64,000 nt of DNA from Rhodocytophaga aerolata (GCF_030503435.1 NZ_JAUKPO010000015.1:102875-166874); one strand, 5' to 3'; positions 55,856 through 64,000 are shown, counted from the stretch's first letter. A program made the numbers and translations. The notes: generated from the sequence alone by a model not told the origin.

Positions 55856-57607
55856 TTACTTCGTATAAAACTTCCAGCTGGGTTTGTAGGATTTGGATAG
55901 TGGCTGATTAGTCAGGCTGGCACGGATTAACTCTACTGGTAAGGCATTTTCCTGCATGACAGCATCATGAAATTGTTTAAAGGTGAGTTTTCCGCTGTCT
56001 ACCAGTTCTTTTTTCAATGCATAGAATTGCAAGCCGCCCACCATATACGCCAGTTGATATAAGGGACTATAGCCCCCTTCGAATGAACGGCGTACCTCAC
56101 CCTCAGCATTGGCCCGTTCATGCCCTACGCGCTCTACCAGAAAATCAATACATTGCTGGGGCGTCCATTTACCCAGGTGATAATTCAAGGAGAACAGAAT
56201 ACGGGCACACCGGTGCATCCGCCAGAATAACATGCCTATTTTGTCTTCCGGCGATTGTGGAAATTTCAGATCCCAAAGAATAAATTCCCAGTATAAGGCC
56301 CATCCTTCTGTCCAGAAGGGAGTATAAAAATGACGGTAGGTTTTGTAGCGGTCATTCATAAAAAACTGCAAATGATGCCCGGCAATTAATTCGTGATGCA
56401 CGGTAGCCCTGGAAAAATGCGGATTATTTCCCCGCATACTCATCAGCTTGTCTGCTGGCTGCATGCGATTGGTTGGGTAGGAGATAATAATTTCTTCGCC
56501 TCCCAGAAAAAACGGGTTAACCAGCTGCCTTTCTGCGGACATCATGCTCATCCGCCAAGTTTCTTCTGCTACCGGAGGAATAGTAATTAAATCGTTTTCC
56601 TTTAAAAAACGGATGGATTCATTATATAAGCGTAAAATAAGCTCTGGTTGCTTGCCAACCGGTACGTAGGTATTTTTCACTTTTTCCATGGCCTCCCTCC
56701 ATTTATCTCCAAAACCCATCTCTCTGGAAGCTTTCAGCATTTCCTGGTCGCACCAGGCAAATTCTTTGTTGGCTATGTCAATAAGCTCTTCCGGGCTATA
56801 GGGAATAAGTTCGTACTGCAACTGACGAACCAGTTCTTCCCTGCCAATGGGGTTTCCTGCAATGCCACTGCCATCGTCTTTCTGCGGCGATACAGTTTTA
56901 CGCTTAGTGCTGAGTAAAGAAGCATAGGAAGCCAGCAAACTATCTGCTTGTTTATATGGTTCTGGTACCCACCAGCTAAATTGCGGATCGTATTCATTAT
57001 AAAACTCATACACACTTTTTAAGGCTTCCTGCAATCCTTTAACGGTAGATTCTGCCCGCCTGGCCAAGGCTCCATCTATAGCTGGTTGAGCAGCTAGTAT
57101 CTTTTTGGCTTCTGTAATTTGTTTGCAAACAGCCGTTAAATCGGCCGCTATTTGCTCGGCCTGGGGTACTGCTCCCCGGCGGCGGGACTTTTCAATGGCA
57201 TAAATTTTATCAGCAAATACAATCCAGGGGCTAATCTGCGTATATTCTTTTTCTTCAATAGCTAACTGGCGGAGCTCTTCTGTTAAATCTTTTTCAAAAA
57301 CGATATAATCTATTTTACCGCTGGTACTAAAGTTTTCGAAGGTGAGTTGCCGGAGTTTTTGCAGGTATTCTTCATATAGCTTTTTTAAGCGTTCTCTTCT
57401 TTCCGGAGAGTTTTTTACAAAGTAAAACCGGCTAAGACTCCCTTTATCTGCTTCATACTGCACAAGTAGATGATGTACTTCGCTGGTTTGCGTAAACAAG
57501 GCAGAAGGGTTGGTAGATGCCCCCGATTGTGCAAGCACCTGACAACTTGTGCCGGCAATTAAGCATACTATTATTGAACAATGAATATATTTTTTTACCT
57601 GATGCAT
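55856..57607 (-). CDS. DUF885 family exported metallopeptidase-like protein
   Basis: 583 residues with a signal peptide (cleavage near residue 27, VLA-QS; a Cys at 22 leaves a lipoprotein possible). The zinc-site motif is H405-E406 and H411 in HHELIAGHH, with E434 in FWTEGWALYWE as third ligand. This is the HExxxxH-like signature of DUF885 peptidases. The catalytic part is about 380-583; the N-terminal half is helical. Substrates are probably short peptides in the periplasm. Likely monocistronic. Confidence 0.85.
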   Translation of the reverse strand: MHQVKKYIHCSIIVCLIAGTSCQVLAQSGASTNPSALFTQTSEVHHLLVQYEADKGSLSRFYFVKNSPERRERLKKLYEEYLQKLRQLTFENFSTSGKIDYIVFEKDLTEELRQLAIEEKEYTQISPWIVFADKIYAIEKSRRRGAVPQAEQIAADLTAVCKQITEAKKILAAQPAIDGALARRAESTVKGLQEALKSVYEFYNEYDPQFSWWVPEPYKQADSLLASYASLLSTKRKTVSPQKDDGSGIAGNPIGREELVRQLQYELIPYSPEELIDIANKEFAWCDQEMLKASREMGFGDKWREAMEKVKNTYVPVGKQPELILRLYNESIRFLKENDLITIPPVAEETWRMSMMSAERQLVNPFFLGGEEIIISYPTNRMQPADKLMSMRGNNPHFSRATVHHELIAGHHLQFFMNDRYKTYRHFYTPFWTEGWALYWEFILWDLKFPQSPEDKIGMLFWRMHRCARILFSLNYHLGKWTPQQCIDFLVERVGHERANAEGEVRRSFEGGYSPLYQLAYMVGGLQFYALKKELVDSGKLTFKQFHDAVMQENALPVELIRASLTNQPLSKSYKPSWKFYTK

Positions 57608-57753
57608 AATATACTAGTTAAATAAACCGATGGTGATGGAAATGGCGATACGGAAGATAACAGGCTTTTTAACAAAGTAAAAGCACAAACCAGGATACCT
57701 TGGTATACTTTAATTTTTCTGTGTTCTTCAAAAGGGATTCTTGGCACCCTTCA

Positions 57754-58458
57754 TCACTCTAGCAATTCATCTATTCTCACAAATTTATACCCTTTGCTTT
57801 TTAACTCAGTTACTAATCTATCCAGCTGGAAATAGAATTTGTCTGTTCTGCGAGGGTCAGTCCCGACATGCATCAGTAGTATAAACCCATTCAATCCATG
57901 TGTATCGGTAGCTTCACACGCCAAGATGGAGCGATAAATCTGATCAGAAGACACATACCGCTTTCCCATTTCCGGATAGGTATAATCTGTAGTGGAACGT
58001 GTGCCGGGTGTGAAATTGACTAATTTGTAGCCAGCTTCTTTTGTCCATTGAGTAATAGTGGCATTATACCATTCAAAAGGAGGAATAAAATACACCGCAC
58101 GCTTCTTTTCTACGCCAAAGGTAGCCATGAGGGCATAATTCGCCTGTAGATCTTGTATAAACTGCTCTTGACTTACCAGCAAACTATCCCGGTTAGTCCA
58201 GTCGGCATAGAGCAAATGTTTGTCTGAATGTGCCCCCAGGTAATGGCCGGTTTTCTTCAATTTCCTAATCAAAGTGGCATAGTCCGGATTGGCATAAAAG
58301 TTACCGGTTAAGAAAAAAGATCCTTTTATTTTCTGTTGTTGCAAAGTAGCTTGTATCATTTCTCCCCCATCGGCAAATGCATCTCCTGTAAAAACCAGGG
58401 CTAACTCTTTTCTGGAAACATCGCCACGTACAATGGCACCCTGCGAATCAGTTACTAC
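57754..58458 (-). CDS. NodB polysaccharide deacetylase domain, in -1 frame after GH9
   Basis: Read from 58458 in the -1 frame of the GH9 gene this is an uninterrupted 234 codons to the stop at 57754. It has a linker (VVTDSQGAIVRGD), then NodB motif 1 (VFTGDAFADGG), motif 2 HSDKH and motif 3 (FIPPFEWYN). The next motifs appear as NFTPGTRS and LLMHVGT. The first ATG is at 58359, after motif 1, so starting there would delete a catalytic aspartate. No ATG, GTG or TTG covers the full domain (only CTG or ATT), and no signal peptide is present. It therefore looks like the C-terminal part of a GH9 fusion, reached by -1 frameshift, or half of a gene split by a one-base deletion. Confidence 0.7.
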   Translation of the reverse strand, partial: VVTDSQGAIVRGDVSRKELALVFTGDAFADGGEMIQATLQQQKIKGSFFLTGNFYANPDYATLIRKLKKTGHYLGAHSDKHLLYADWTNRDSLLVSQEQFIQDLQANYALMATFGVEKKRAVYFIPPFEWYNATITQWTKEAGYKLVNFTPGTRSTTDYTYPEMGKRYVSSDQIYRSILACEATDTHGLNGFILLMHVGTDPRRTDKFYFQLDRLVTELKSKGYKFVRIDELLE

Positions 58459-60269
58459 TTTTTTCCCCGGACTCCCCTCCTGGAGTCAGTGTCTTTAGCT
58501 GCCAGTAAATAGATTAAGGAGGCGGTACCATCCATGGTCGGTTCGTTGGTGCTGTAATCTCCATAGTCGTCATGATATACTACCAGGTCTGACTGGAACC
58601 GGGCATATTCATCGGCACTTCCAAGTTTAAGCCCCAATAAACTGTTGTAAATTTTACCATACACGGGCCCATCTACCAGGCCGCCATCTAAGGGGTACTG
58701 ATGCAGCACCGTGAATGAAGAATGGGGGTCAACCGGTGTATCTCCCTGAGCTGGCAACCCATAAACCATACTCGTTCCCCAGGGATTACAGCCAAACAAC
58801 CAGTCGAAACATGCCTGCTCTAATTGTATATATGTCTGGTCTCCGGTTAGTGTCCGGTACAGGTAACATTGGATGGCAAAAGAAGTAGTTAAGTTATTGG
58901 AACACCAGATAAAGGGAACACCCCGGTAGAAGGCATTATGTTTACCCCGTTGCCATATCTTTTCAATTCCTTGTTTGTAATAACTCATCAGTTTGGCTCT
59001 GGCTTCTTTGTCACTTTTCAAAGCTAACTCGTAGTGGCCGAAATTATGGAACGGGTACCATTGGTAATGCCGGGCAGTATCTTTGACCATCCAGGGAGTT
59101 ATTGGTTCCTGGCTACTATACTCCATTCCCTGTTCAAAATACTTTTTGTCATTGGTAAGCTGATACATAGCTGCTGCGCCCAATTCCATATCATCTACCC
59201 AGTTATCTTCTTCATAAAAATAAGGAGCTTTTACAGAAGCTGTCTGTGCTACGCCTGGTTTGGCCTGTCCATATTGAAAAGCTGATAGTGATTTCACTTT
59301 TAAGGTTTGGGCCAGGGTTGGGTCAAGAGCAGCATATAGCTGGGAGCCGAGTGCAAAAGCACTGGCCAATTTTCCGGCTGTAGAAGCAGTGCCAGTTGCC
59401 CGGTTTTTAAATTTCCCCAAGCCCTGCACGTCGCCAGTAATAAAATAGACCGGCCGGCCTTTGCCCTTTCCATACCCATAATCTACAGTATCTTTGTTAG
59501 GCATCCGGAACCCTGCATGATCCCGGTCGTCGGCTAACTGGTTAAACATCCAGTCGGCCCGGGGATGCATTTTCATGAGCCATTCCAAGCCCCAGGTTGC
59601 TTCATCTAGAACATCTGCCCGTCCATTGGTTCCTACTAACCCGTTTGCCTGGTGTTTGTCTGTGAAACTTTCAGGAAAGTCGCGGTAAGCGGCCAGCAGA
59701 TGATAGGTAGCATTGGCCGAAGTAGTCGCATATTGCAGATAATCTGTGGCATCGTGCCAGCCGCCGGCTACGTCTATATGGGTTCCATCCGGCATGGGTC
59801 CATATACAGTATAGCCGTCATGCGTATGACAGGAATCTTTCAAGAACGGATTATAGCCGCTTCTCTGCTGGCGCATGTACCGCAAAGCAAAATCTGCTGT
59901 GCCCTCATATATATTTTCCCGGATGGAAAACTCTGGCGACCGGGCGGAACCTGCTTGTAAATAATAGGTTCCAGGCACAGAAAACTGGGTAAAATCGAGC
60001 CGAAAGGCATGCACAAAGGGACCATAAGCTCCAAAATCTTTTCCAGCCGCTTTTTTAAGCACCACTCTGGCTGTTTTTACTTCTACGAGTTCAAAAGTTT
60101 GAATGGACTGGCTTGTATTTTTTGTGCCATACACGGCCACCTTCACCCCTGCAGGCGCATAGCCTACTAGATTAATTCTGATCCAGGCTTGGGAATGATC
60201 TTGTCCTTTTAGGAAGGTAATGAAGAAAACATGCAGGAATAAACTAAGGATGAAATTACGTAAAGACAT
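58455..60269 (-). CDS. GH9 family glycosidase (cellulase-type), N-terminal frame
   Basis: 604 residues from the ATG at 60269 (a start at 60287 adds 6 residues). Signal peptide to about residue 22. An N-terminal Ig-like CelD_N domain is at 28-115. The GH9 (alpha/alpha)6 domain has the catalytic Asp pair D173 and D176 in GGWHDATDY and the general acid E576 in DYSTNEPTMDGTAS. GH9 enzymes cleave beta-1,4-glucans or, in exo forms, glucosamine oligomers. The frame ends in TAG directly after AAA AAG, with the deacetylase in the -1 frame. If shifted, the product is an exported GH9-deacetylase of about 840 residues acting on acetylated polysaccharide. Confidence 0.9.
   Translation of the reverse strand: MSLRNFILSLFLHVFFITFLKGQDHSQAWIRINLVGYAPAGVKVAVYGTKNTSQSIQTFELVEVKTARVVLKKAAGKDFGAYGPFVHAFRLDFTQFSVPGTYYLQAGSARSPEFSIRENIYEGTADFALRYMRQQRSGYNPFLKDSCHTHDGYTVYGPMPDGTHIDVAGGWHDATDYLQYATTSANATYHLLAAYRDFPESFTDKHQANGLVGTNGRADVLDEATWGLEWLMKMHPRADWMFNQLADDRDHAGFRMPNKDTVDYGYGKGKGRPVYFITGDVQGLGKFKNRATGTASTAGKLASAFALGSQLYAALDPTLAQTLKVKSLSAFQYGQAKPGVAQTASVKAPYFYEEDNWVDDMELGAAAMYQLTNDKKYFEQGMEYSSQEPITPWMVKDTARHYQWYPFHNFGHYELALKSDKEARAKLMSYYKQGIEKIWQRGKHNAFYRGVPFIWCSNNLTTSFAIQCYLYRTLTGDQTYIQLEQACFDWLFGCNPWGTSMVYGLPAQGDTPVDPHSSFTVLHQYPLDGGLVDGPVYGKIYNSLLGLKLGSADEYARFQSDLVVYHDDYGDYSTNEPTMDGTASLIYLLAAKDTDSRRGVRGKK
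58458..58481 (-). promoter_or_regulatory. Candidate -1 ribosomal frameshift signal
   Basis: On the minus strand, AGGAGG (58481-58476) is followed after 11 bases by A AAA AAG (58464-58458), in phase with the GH9 reading frame, and immediately by the GH9 stop TAG. This copies the arrangement of E. coli dnaX, where AGGGAG sits 10 bases before the same heptamer. A downstream stem is weak (GCCA/TGGC, 7-base loop). The same bases are an A6 run, so an A7-to-A6 deletion gives an identical picture. Confidence 0.55.
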
Positions 60270-60544
60270 AAGAAAGCAGAAAGGCAAGCTTCTAAAAAAT
60301 GTATCCGTTTAGCGAATATAGTAGCAGGGCAATCAGAAACAAGAAACAGTATCTGATTATTTATTCCGGCAATACTATTGATTTATCATTTAGACTTCAG
60401 CCAGAGGCAAGCTACCCTCTACCGTTGTTAGTGGATTATTTAGAAAAAAGCAAACAGGCTTTTCAAACACTGATTAATGTACTCTACTTAATTACGCATT
60501 TTGGTTGTATATTGACGGCTCAGTATATAGCCATAGGAAGGGTC

Positions 60545-60751
60545 TTACCGGGCAGATATATTTGGTTTAACAGCCGTTTTTCTTAAGTCTTCCAAATCTT
60601 TTTCATTGATTATACCCCTTCTTCTCATCAGAAAAATAATATGATTTGCTTCTTTCAATCTTGTATTGGACCTCCACAGAAAAAAGATCACTGTGAGGAG
60701 TAATATTTTTGAAACAATGAGGGCAAGTAACAATAAGGTGGTTGCGGTCAT
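60545..60751 (-). CDS. Small membrane protein of unknown function
   Basis: 68 residues. One hydrophobic segment is at about 4-25 (TLLLLALIVSKILLLTVIFFLW), then a charged helical tail (RLKEANHIIFLMRRRGIINEKDLEDLRKTAVK). The tail recalls SHOCT-like short C-terminal domains but has no clear match. ATG at 60749-60751. It stands in a sparse region with no operon partner. Confidence 0.45.
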   Translation of the reverse strand: MTATTLLLLALIVSKILLLTVIFFLWRSNTRLKEANHIIFLMRRRGIINEKDLEDLRKTAVKPNISAR

Positions 60752-60987
60752 AGGTAAAGATTAATTAATGATGTATTAAACTCTTTGATAATGCTGTGCC
60801 TACATACTCTGCACTGGCTTAATTTGCATCCTTTGAAAATTAAGACAAGTTACAGTATTTTGCTACTACTTAAAAATACACTGCATCATGGAAATGATGA
60901 CTTTTTTCTTAATTGATGGTGTAATGATCAGGTAAAATTCATAAAAGTAAGTATTGACAGCTAGGCTAAACAGTCGTAATTTAAAGG

Positions 60988-61009
60988 TTTGAAACTTGAA
61001 AGTTTCAAA
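60988..61009. repeat. Inverted repeat, 10-base arms
   Basis: TTTGAAACTT, spacer GA, AAGTTTCAAA: perfect 10-base arms. It lies 24 bases before a terminator-like hairpin. It could be an operator or part of an RNA structure. Confidence 0.6.
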
Positions 61010-61033
61010 ATATTTCATTCTGACTTACTAAAC

Positions 61034-61059
61034 AGCCCTTCCATTAGGAGGGCTTTTTG
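61034..61059 (+). terminator. Orphan terminator-like hairpin
   Basis: AGCCCTTCC pairs with GGAGGGCT around ATTA with one bulged T, then TTTTTG. No coding gene lies directly upstream on this strand. Confidence 0.6.
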
Positions 61060-61232
61060 TTTTCCTATTCAATTTAGACTATATAAGCTGCCTCCTGAAA
61101 GCAAGTTTTAGTAAAGACGATTAACGTTTTTGATTATTGGGAAATTAATCTTGTTCGGTTGGCAGCCTTGGTAGCAGGTTATTTTTCGCCTTTTGCTGAC
61201 TTTTATCCAATCTTTTTCTTTCAAATGCCCAC

Positions 61233-61265
61233 ATCCGGACACTTGCTGTTCCAAATCCGGACACT
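61233..61265. repeat. Direct repeat ATCCGGACACT, 22-base spacing
   Basis: ATCCGGACACT at 61233-61243 and again at 61255-61265, starts 22 bases apart, about two helix turns. Could bind a regulator on one face of the helix; distance to the gene at 61490 is about 225 bases. Confidence 0.5.
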
Positions 61266-61489
61266 AGTTGCTACTCCATTTAAAATATATGCCTGACCTA
61301 CCAAAACTGGATCAATTATTCTCCTAGCCTATTTACCGCCTGTACCTGCTAAATACCATCCATTTATAAAGTACTTATACTATAGCCTCAACCAGGTTGT
61401 TATGCCATGATCTGGTATCAAATTTTCATATTGACTAGTACACACCGTGTATCACTTACCTTTTAAATAAACGAAAGACACAATAAACT

Positions 61490-61912
61490 ATGAAAACGCT
61501 TCCTACTTCAATGACTACCCTTCGTAACTTACTTGCCGGATTCTTTGTATCTGGTGCTTTTTTCATGACCGGAACAGCGGCTGCCCAAGATGTTAAATTT
61601 GTAGACAATGCGCCTATTCATACCCAGATCACTGAAGACTTAAAAATAGCCTTATATCCTGTAGAAAATGAACAAATGATTAACGTGCATGTAGAAAATC
61701 CGGAACATAAAAAAGTAAGAATCCTCATCACTAACAGCCAGAATGAGTTAGTTTACCAAAAAACCGTAGGCAATGGTTCTATTATTTACAGTAAATTCAA
61801 TTTATCACAGCTGGAAAAAGGAGTTTACACCATGGTAATTGAGAGTGCTACTCAACGGTATGCCAATAGTTTTGCCGTAGAAAATCGGCAGCATATGGCT
61901 AAAGCTTTTTAA
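61490..61912 (+). CDS. Small secreted protein with sorting-domain-like beta fold
   Basis: 140 residues with a signal peptide (LLAGFFVSGAFFMTGTAAAQ, cleavage near 33). The mature part is a small beta-sandwich: VRILITNSQNELVYQK, GNGSIIYSKFNLSQLEKGVYTMVIES, then a final strand. The pattern resembles the type IX secretion C-terminal sorting fold (NLSxLxxGVY), but here it is the whole protein with no cargo domain, and the last strand is not the usual one. Not assigned to a named family. Confidence 0.7.
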   Translation: MKTLPTSMTTLRNLLAGFFVSGAFFMTGTAAAQDVKFVDNAPIHTQITEDLKIALYPVENEQMINVHVENPEHKKVRILITNSQNELVYQKTVGNGSIIYSKFNLSQLEKGVYTMVIESATQRYANSFAVENRQHMAKAF

Positions 61913-62515
61913 AGCCCACATTTATTGGCTATTTCTGCAGCAGGTTATACCTACATGGTATTCCTGCTGTATTACTTTAGCTACCGTACTCATTTTCTAC
62001 GATTGAGAATTCCCTAATTAATTGATCCATCATGTTAATTGCCTCCTAAGCTTAGCAAATACACCTAACCTTATTCCTTACTGATACTGGGAGCAGGATA
62101 GCTTAAAAGAGAAGCTTATTATTATACCAATTAAGGCATTCTAGGATTAGAAAACCATATCAGAAATCTAGTTCTGGCCCAGGTTTATAGTTCGTCTCCC
62201 CGAAAATACGTATGTCTGTGATTGAGGTACTCACCCTTTCAATAATGCTTATACTATTCCCTAAACTGCAGCCGGCACATGCACAAGAAGTACAGTTGTT
62301 ATAAACTTATCTATTTTAGAAGACGAGATTTTTTATATTACTACCAGTGAGTTGTATACCCTGCAAGACAGCAACAAACCTTTATCAATAGCTGCAGGAT
62401 ATGTTCAATCAGAGCTATGTTCAGACAATTTAAAAGTAAAACACTGCCAGTATAGGTATTTTATCCAATAAAAATTAGTTTAGCTTTCTTATACCAACCA
62501 AGTAATTGCTCATTT
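61913..62515. other. Intergenic region with a degraded gene
   Basis: About 600 bases. It contains the remnant at 62212-62471. The rest is AT-rich without any recognisable feature. Confidence 0.4.
62212..62471 (+). pseudogene. Remnant of a secreted-protein gene
   Basis: From ATG at 62212 a peptide reads MSVIEVLTLSIMLILF and then PKLQPAHAQEVQLL, an apparent signal peptide ending near AHA-QE. It stops at TAA 62302-62304. A second open stretch of 55 codons in another frame runs from 62304 to TAA at 62469-62471 (LSILEDEIFYITTSELYTL). A one- or two-base change would join them. Family not recognised. Confidence 0.35.
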
Positions 62516-62929
62516 ATGAAAATTGAACACTTTGCTCTTAATGTAGAAGATCCGTTGGCTATGTCACACTGGTACACTCAACATCTCGGTATGCACGTGG
62601 TTAGGCAGTTAGACGTAGCTCCTTTTACTACCTTTCTTTCTGATGATAGTGGCAGAACGTTACTTGAGATATATAAGAAACCTGCTGAGAATGTGCCGGT
62701 TTACAAGCAGATGGACCCCCTTCAATTACATTTGGCATTTGTTTCTTTTCAACCGAAAGAAGATGCGGAAAGATTAGTAAAAGCAGGAGCTAGTTGGGAA
62801 AAAGAGGATCAGTTCGCAGATGGCACACTTCTGGTCATGTTGAGAGATCCATGGGGATTAGCATTACAGTTATGCAAAAGAGCTTTCCCACTGCTTACTG
62901 AAGCAGAGATAAAGCCTTTCTTCTCATAA
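62516..62929 (+). CDS. VOC (glyoxalase-like) family protein
   Basis: 137 residues: IEHFALNVEDPLAMSHWYTQHLGMHVVRQ, then LHLAFVSFQPKEDAERLVKAG and LRDPWGLALQLCKR. Paired beta-alpha-beta-beta-beta units place metal ligands near H5, E51 and H73 and a C-terminal Gln. The fold covers glyoxalase, dioxygenase and resistance proteins. Function here is not assignable. Probably monocistronic. Confidence 0.82.
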   Translation: MKIEHFALNVEDPLAMSHWYTQHLGMHVVRQLDVAPFTTFLSDDSGRTLLEIYKKPAENVPVYKQMDPLQLHLAFVSFQPKEDAERLVKAGASWEKEDQFADGTLLVMLRDPWGLALQLCKRAFPLLTEAEIKPFFS

Positions 62930-63836
62930 AAAGTAGTTATTATCCATCTTTTATGGTGTTTGGTTTTCTACATAAATTCTTGTTAAAGTTATTGGACGGC
63001 TATCTGCAACAGATGTCTTTTTTACTGCGTTGATTATACTACTTAGGTCTATACTATCCTCACTTTTGGCTTTGTAATTGACCATCTACTTTAGGAAGTT
63101 TATACACACTTCCTATCCATGAACTAAATTTCTGTTGATCAGGTGAGTTCTGGAAAAGCTTCCAATCACCAAATAGGTCATCCAAGTTGAAAGGAAGATA
63201 TGCTGCTTACTATCGCTTATACTCTGAATTAATATATTTACTAGAATTCATTATTTGTTAACCTTCCTCTATACTTCCTGTAGAATAATTATACTCTATA
63301 CTTGAATACATAGTCTTATTTTGTACAAAAACTGAATCAATCAGCCTTTGCTAGTTAGCTATAAATTTCTAGAAAAATTTTACGCGGATAAGAGGGTCAA
63401 TTTTTTGCAGGATATCTTGCTAGTCGTTCTGTTTTGACTGTACCTTATTCACAATGAGGTTGTATTTTCTCAAAATAAAGTCAGTTTTCATCAAAAAGCT
63501 CTTTATTTCTTCTTTAGTAGTGAAGAAATAAAGAGCTTTTTTAAAATGCAAAGGCAACTATATTTTTTTAAGAGAGAAAAATCAGAAAGCAGCTAATTAC
63601 CTGTTGAGTAGGCGATTATGTAGCCTAATAAATGAGGGTAAACTTGTGTATTGCTCGTTCTGCCGCCTCTTCCTGCACTTCATCTTCTGTTAGAAGCCTC
63701 ACTTTATGGCAAGCGTGCTTTTTACATTTTTTTTGAAACAGACTGTAAATGCAAGCTCTGTAATTTTGAATTTTACTTATGCCACCTATTCTTAAACGAT
63801 ACCAACTATGAAAGTAACGCTAATCAAACAATAAAC
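62930..63836. other. Sparse intergenic region, possible remnants
   Basis: About 900 bases without an intact gene. On the minus strand, 63060-63203 reads as an open segment ending in stop (FNLDDLFGDWKLFQNSPDQQ). Another Met-less stretch of about 60 codons near 63630-63815 has coding-like composition (RLLTEDEVQEEAAERAIHKF). Both lack starts and could be relics. The main clear structure is the hairpin at 63493-63541. Confidence 0.3.
63493..63543. terminator. Perfect 20-bp hairpin, probable bidirectional terminator
   Basis: Left arm 63493-63512 and right arm 63522-63541 are perfect inverse complements over 20 bases with a 9-base loop, flanked by A and T runs. It stands far from any intact gene. 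Confidence 0.8.
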
Positions 63837-64000
63837 ATGCCAAAGACACACTTGCATTATGAAATCGCCAGAATTATTTTTTTCTTTTTATTTTTTATCT
63901 GCCTGTTGCCGGCTCAAGCAGCTACCTACTACTTTTCAGATAGCGAGGGCAACGACTCCTACAGCAGCTCGCAAGCGCAAAATCCCTCTACTCCCTGGCG
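63837..64000 (+). CDS. N-terminus of a secreted beta-helix-like protein, truncated by window end
   Basis: Starts at ATG 63837. Signal peptide (RIIFFFLFFICLLPAQA, cleavage near AQA-AT) is followed by TYYFSDSEGNDSYSSSQAQN and a PSTPW motif. The YY-S-GND-S and NPSTPW pattern at the start of the mature protein is typical of right-handed parallel beta-helix surface proteins in Bacteroidota, often type IX exported. Only about 54 residues are visible. Confidence 0.6.
   Translation, partial: MPKTHLHYEIARIIFFFLFFICLLPAQAATYYFSDSEGNDSYSSSQAQNPSTPW

Larger units (their letters stand above)
60752..61489. other. Long intergenic region with repeats and orphan terminator
   Basis: About 740 bases between divergent genes. 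It contains an inverted repeat (60988-61009), a terminator-like hairpin (61034-61059) with no gene before it, and two ATCCGGACACT copies (61233 and 61255). A 15-codon frame at 60889 is not credible. A non-coding transcript ending at the hairpin is possible. Confidence 0.4.

Noticed and set aside
60299..60586. 95-codon plus-strand frame after the GH9 start
   Set aside because: Composition is not protein-like and it overlaps the small minus-strand membrane gene; no homology recognised.
1..64000. tRNA, rRNA, CRISPR array or intact insertion sequence
   Set aside because: No cloverleaf, repeat-spacer pattern or transposase frame was seen by reading; a dedicated search could still find a minor one.

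Overview
The window looks like chromosomal DNA from a Bacteroidota member of the Cytophagales. It is moderately AT-rich. It carries families largely confined to Bacteroidota (DUF2851, PepSY-like/DUF2874, HTH_34-type regulators), TAnnTTTG-like promoter elements, few strong Shine-Dalgarno sequences and many lipoprotein or exported enzymes. A genus such as Rhodocytophaga is only a guess. I saw no rRNA, tRNA, CRISPR array, prophage or intact insertion sequence.

Layout. 1-4 kb: the 5' part of a sigma-70 factor (minus), a DUF2851 gene coupled to a polytopic membrane protein, and a small membrane protein. 4-10.5 kb: a four-gene minus-strand operon of SWIM zinc-finger protein, DUF5691, MoxR-type AAA ATPase and DUF5682, with no VWA partner visible. 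10.8-12.8 kb: two membrane-protein genes either side of a winged-helix regulator; both membrane genes are preceded by the same perfect palindrome. 12.8-18.4 kb: B12-binding radical SAM enzyme, alpha/beta hydrolase, beta-CASP metallo-hydrolase, FkbM methyltransferase and a PepSY-like secreted protein. 19-27.4 kb: orphan response regulator, GMC dehydrogenase with its subunit-3-like partner, CBS protein, glycogen debranching enzyme, and a zinc alcohol dehydrogenase with a membrane-anchored partner. 27.4-36.2 kb: TIM-barrel isomerase and a large lipoprotein cytochrome c dehydrogenase, universal stress protein, FMN reductase and MFS transporter, a RibD-like reductase and an SGNH hydrolase. 36.2-41 kb: a DUF2892 gene broken by one stop codon, topoisomerase III and a membrane GAF sensor. 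41.2-49.4 kb: a one-module reducing polyketide synthase (KS-AT-DH-ER-KR-ACP-TE) with a dedicated phosphopantetheinyl transferase. 49.8-57.6 kb: a helical-repeat protein, two histidine kinases and a DUF885 peptidase-like lipoprotein. 57.7-60.3 kb: GH9 glycosidase and NodB polysaccharide deacetylase. 60.5-64 kb: a sparsely coding stretch with small genes, gene remnants, hairpins, a VOC protein and the start of a beta-helix-like secreted protein.

The most striking observation is the GH9/deacetylase junction. The GH9 frame ends directly after a dnaX-type slippery heptamer (A AAA AAG) that has an AGGAGG sequence 11 nt upstream. The deacetylase lies in the -1 frame, has no conventional start codon covering its N-terminal motif, and has no signal peptide of its own. 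Either a programmed -1 frameshift makes a GH9-deacetylase fusion, or a one-base deletion in an A7 run (real or a sequencing artefact) has split one gene.

Other points are the shared operator around the winged-helix regulator, the self-contained PKS/PPTase unit, the MoxR operon without VWA, and decaying genes at 36.2-36.7 and 62.2-62.5 kb.
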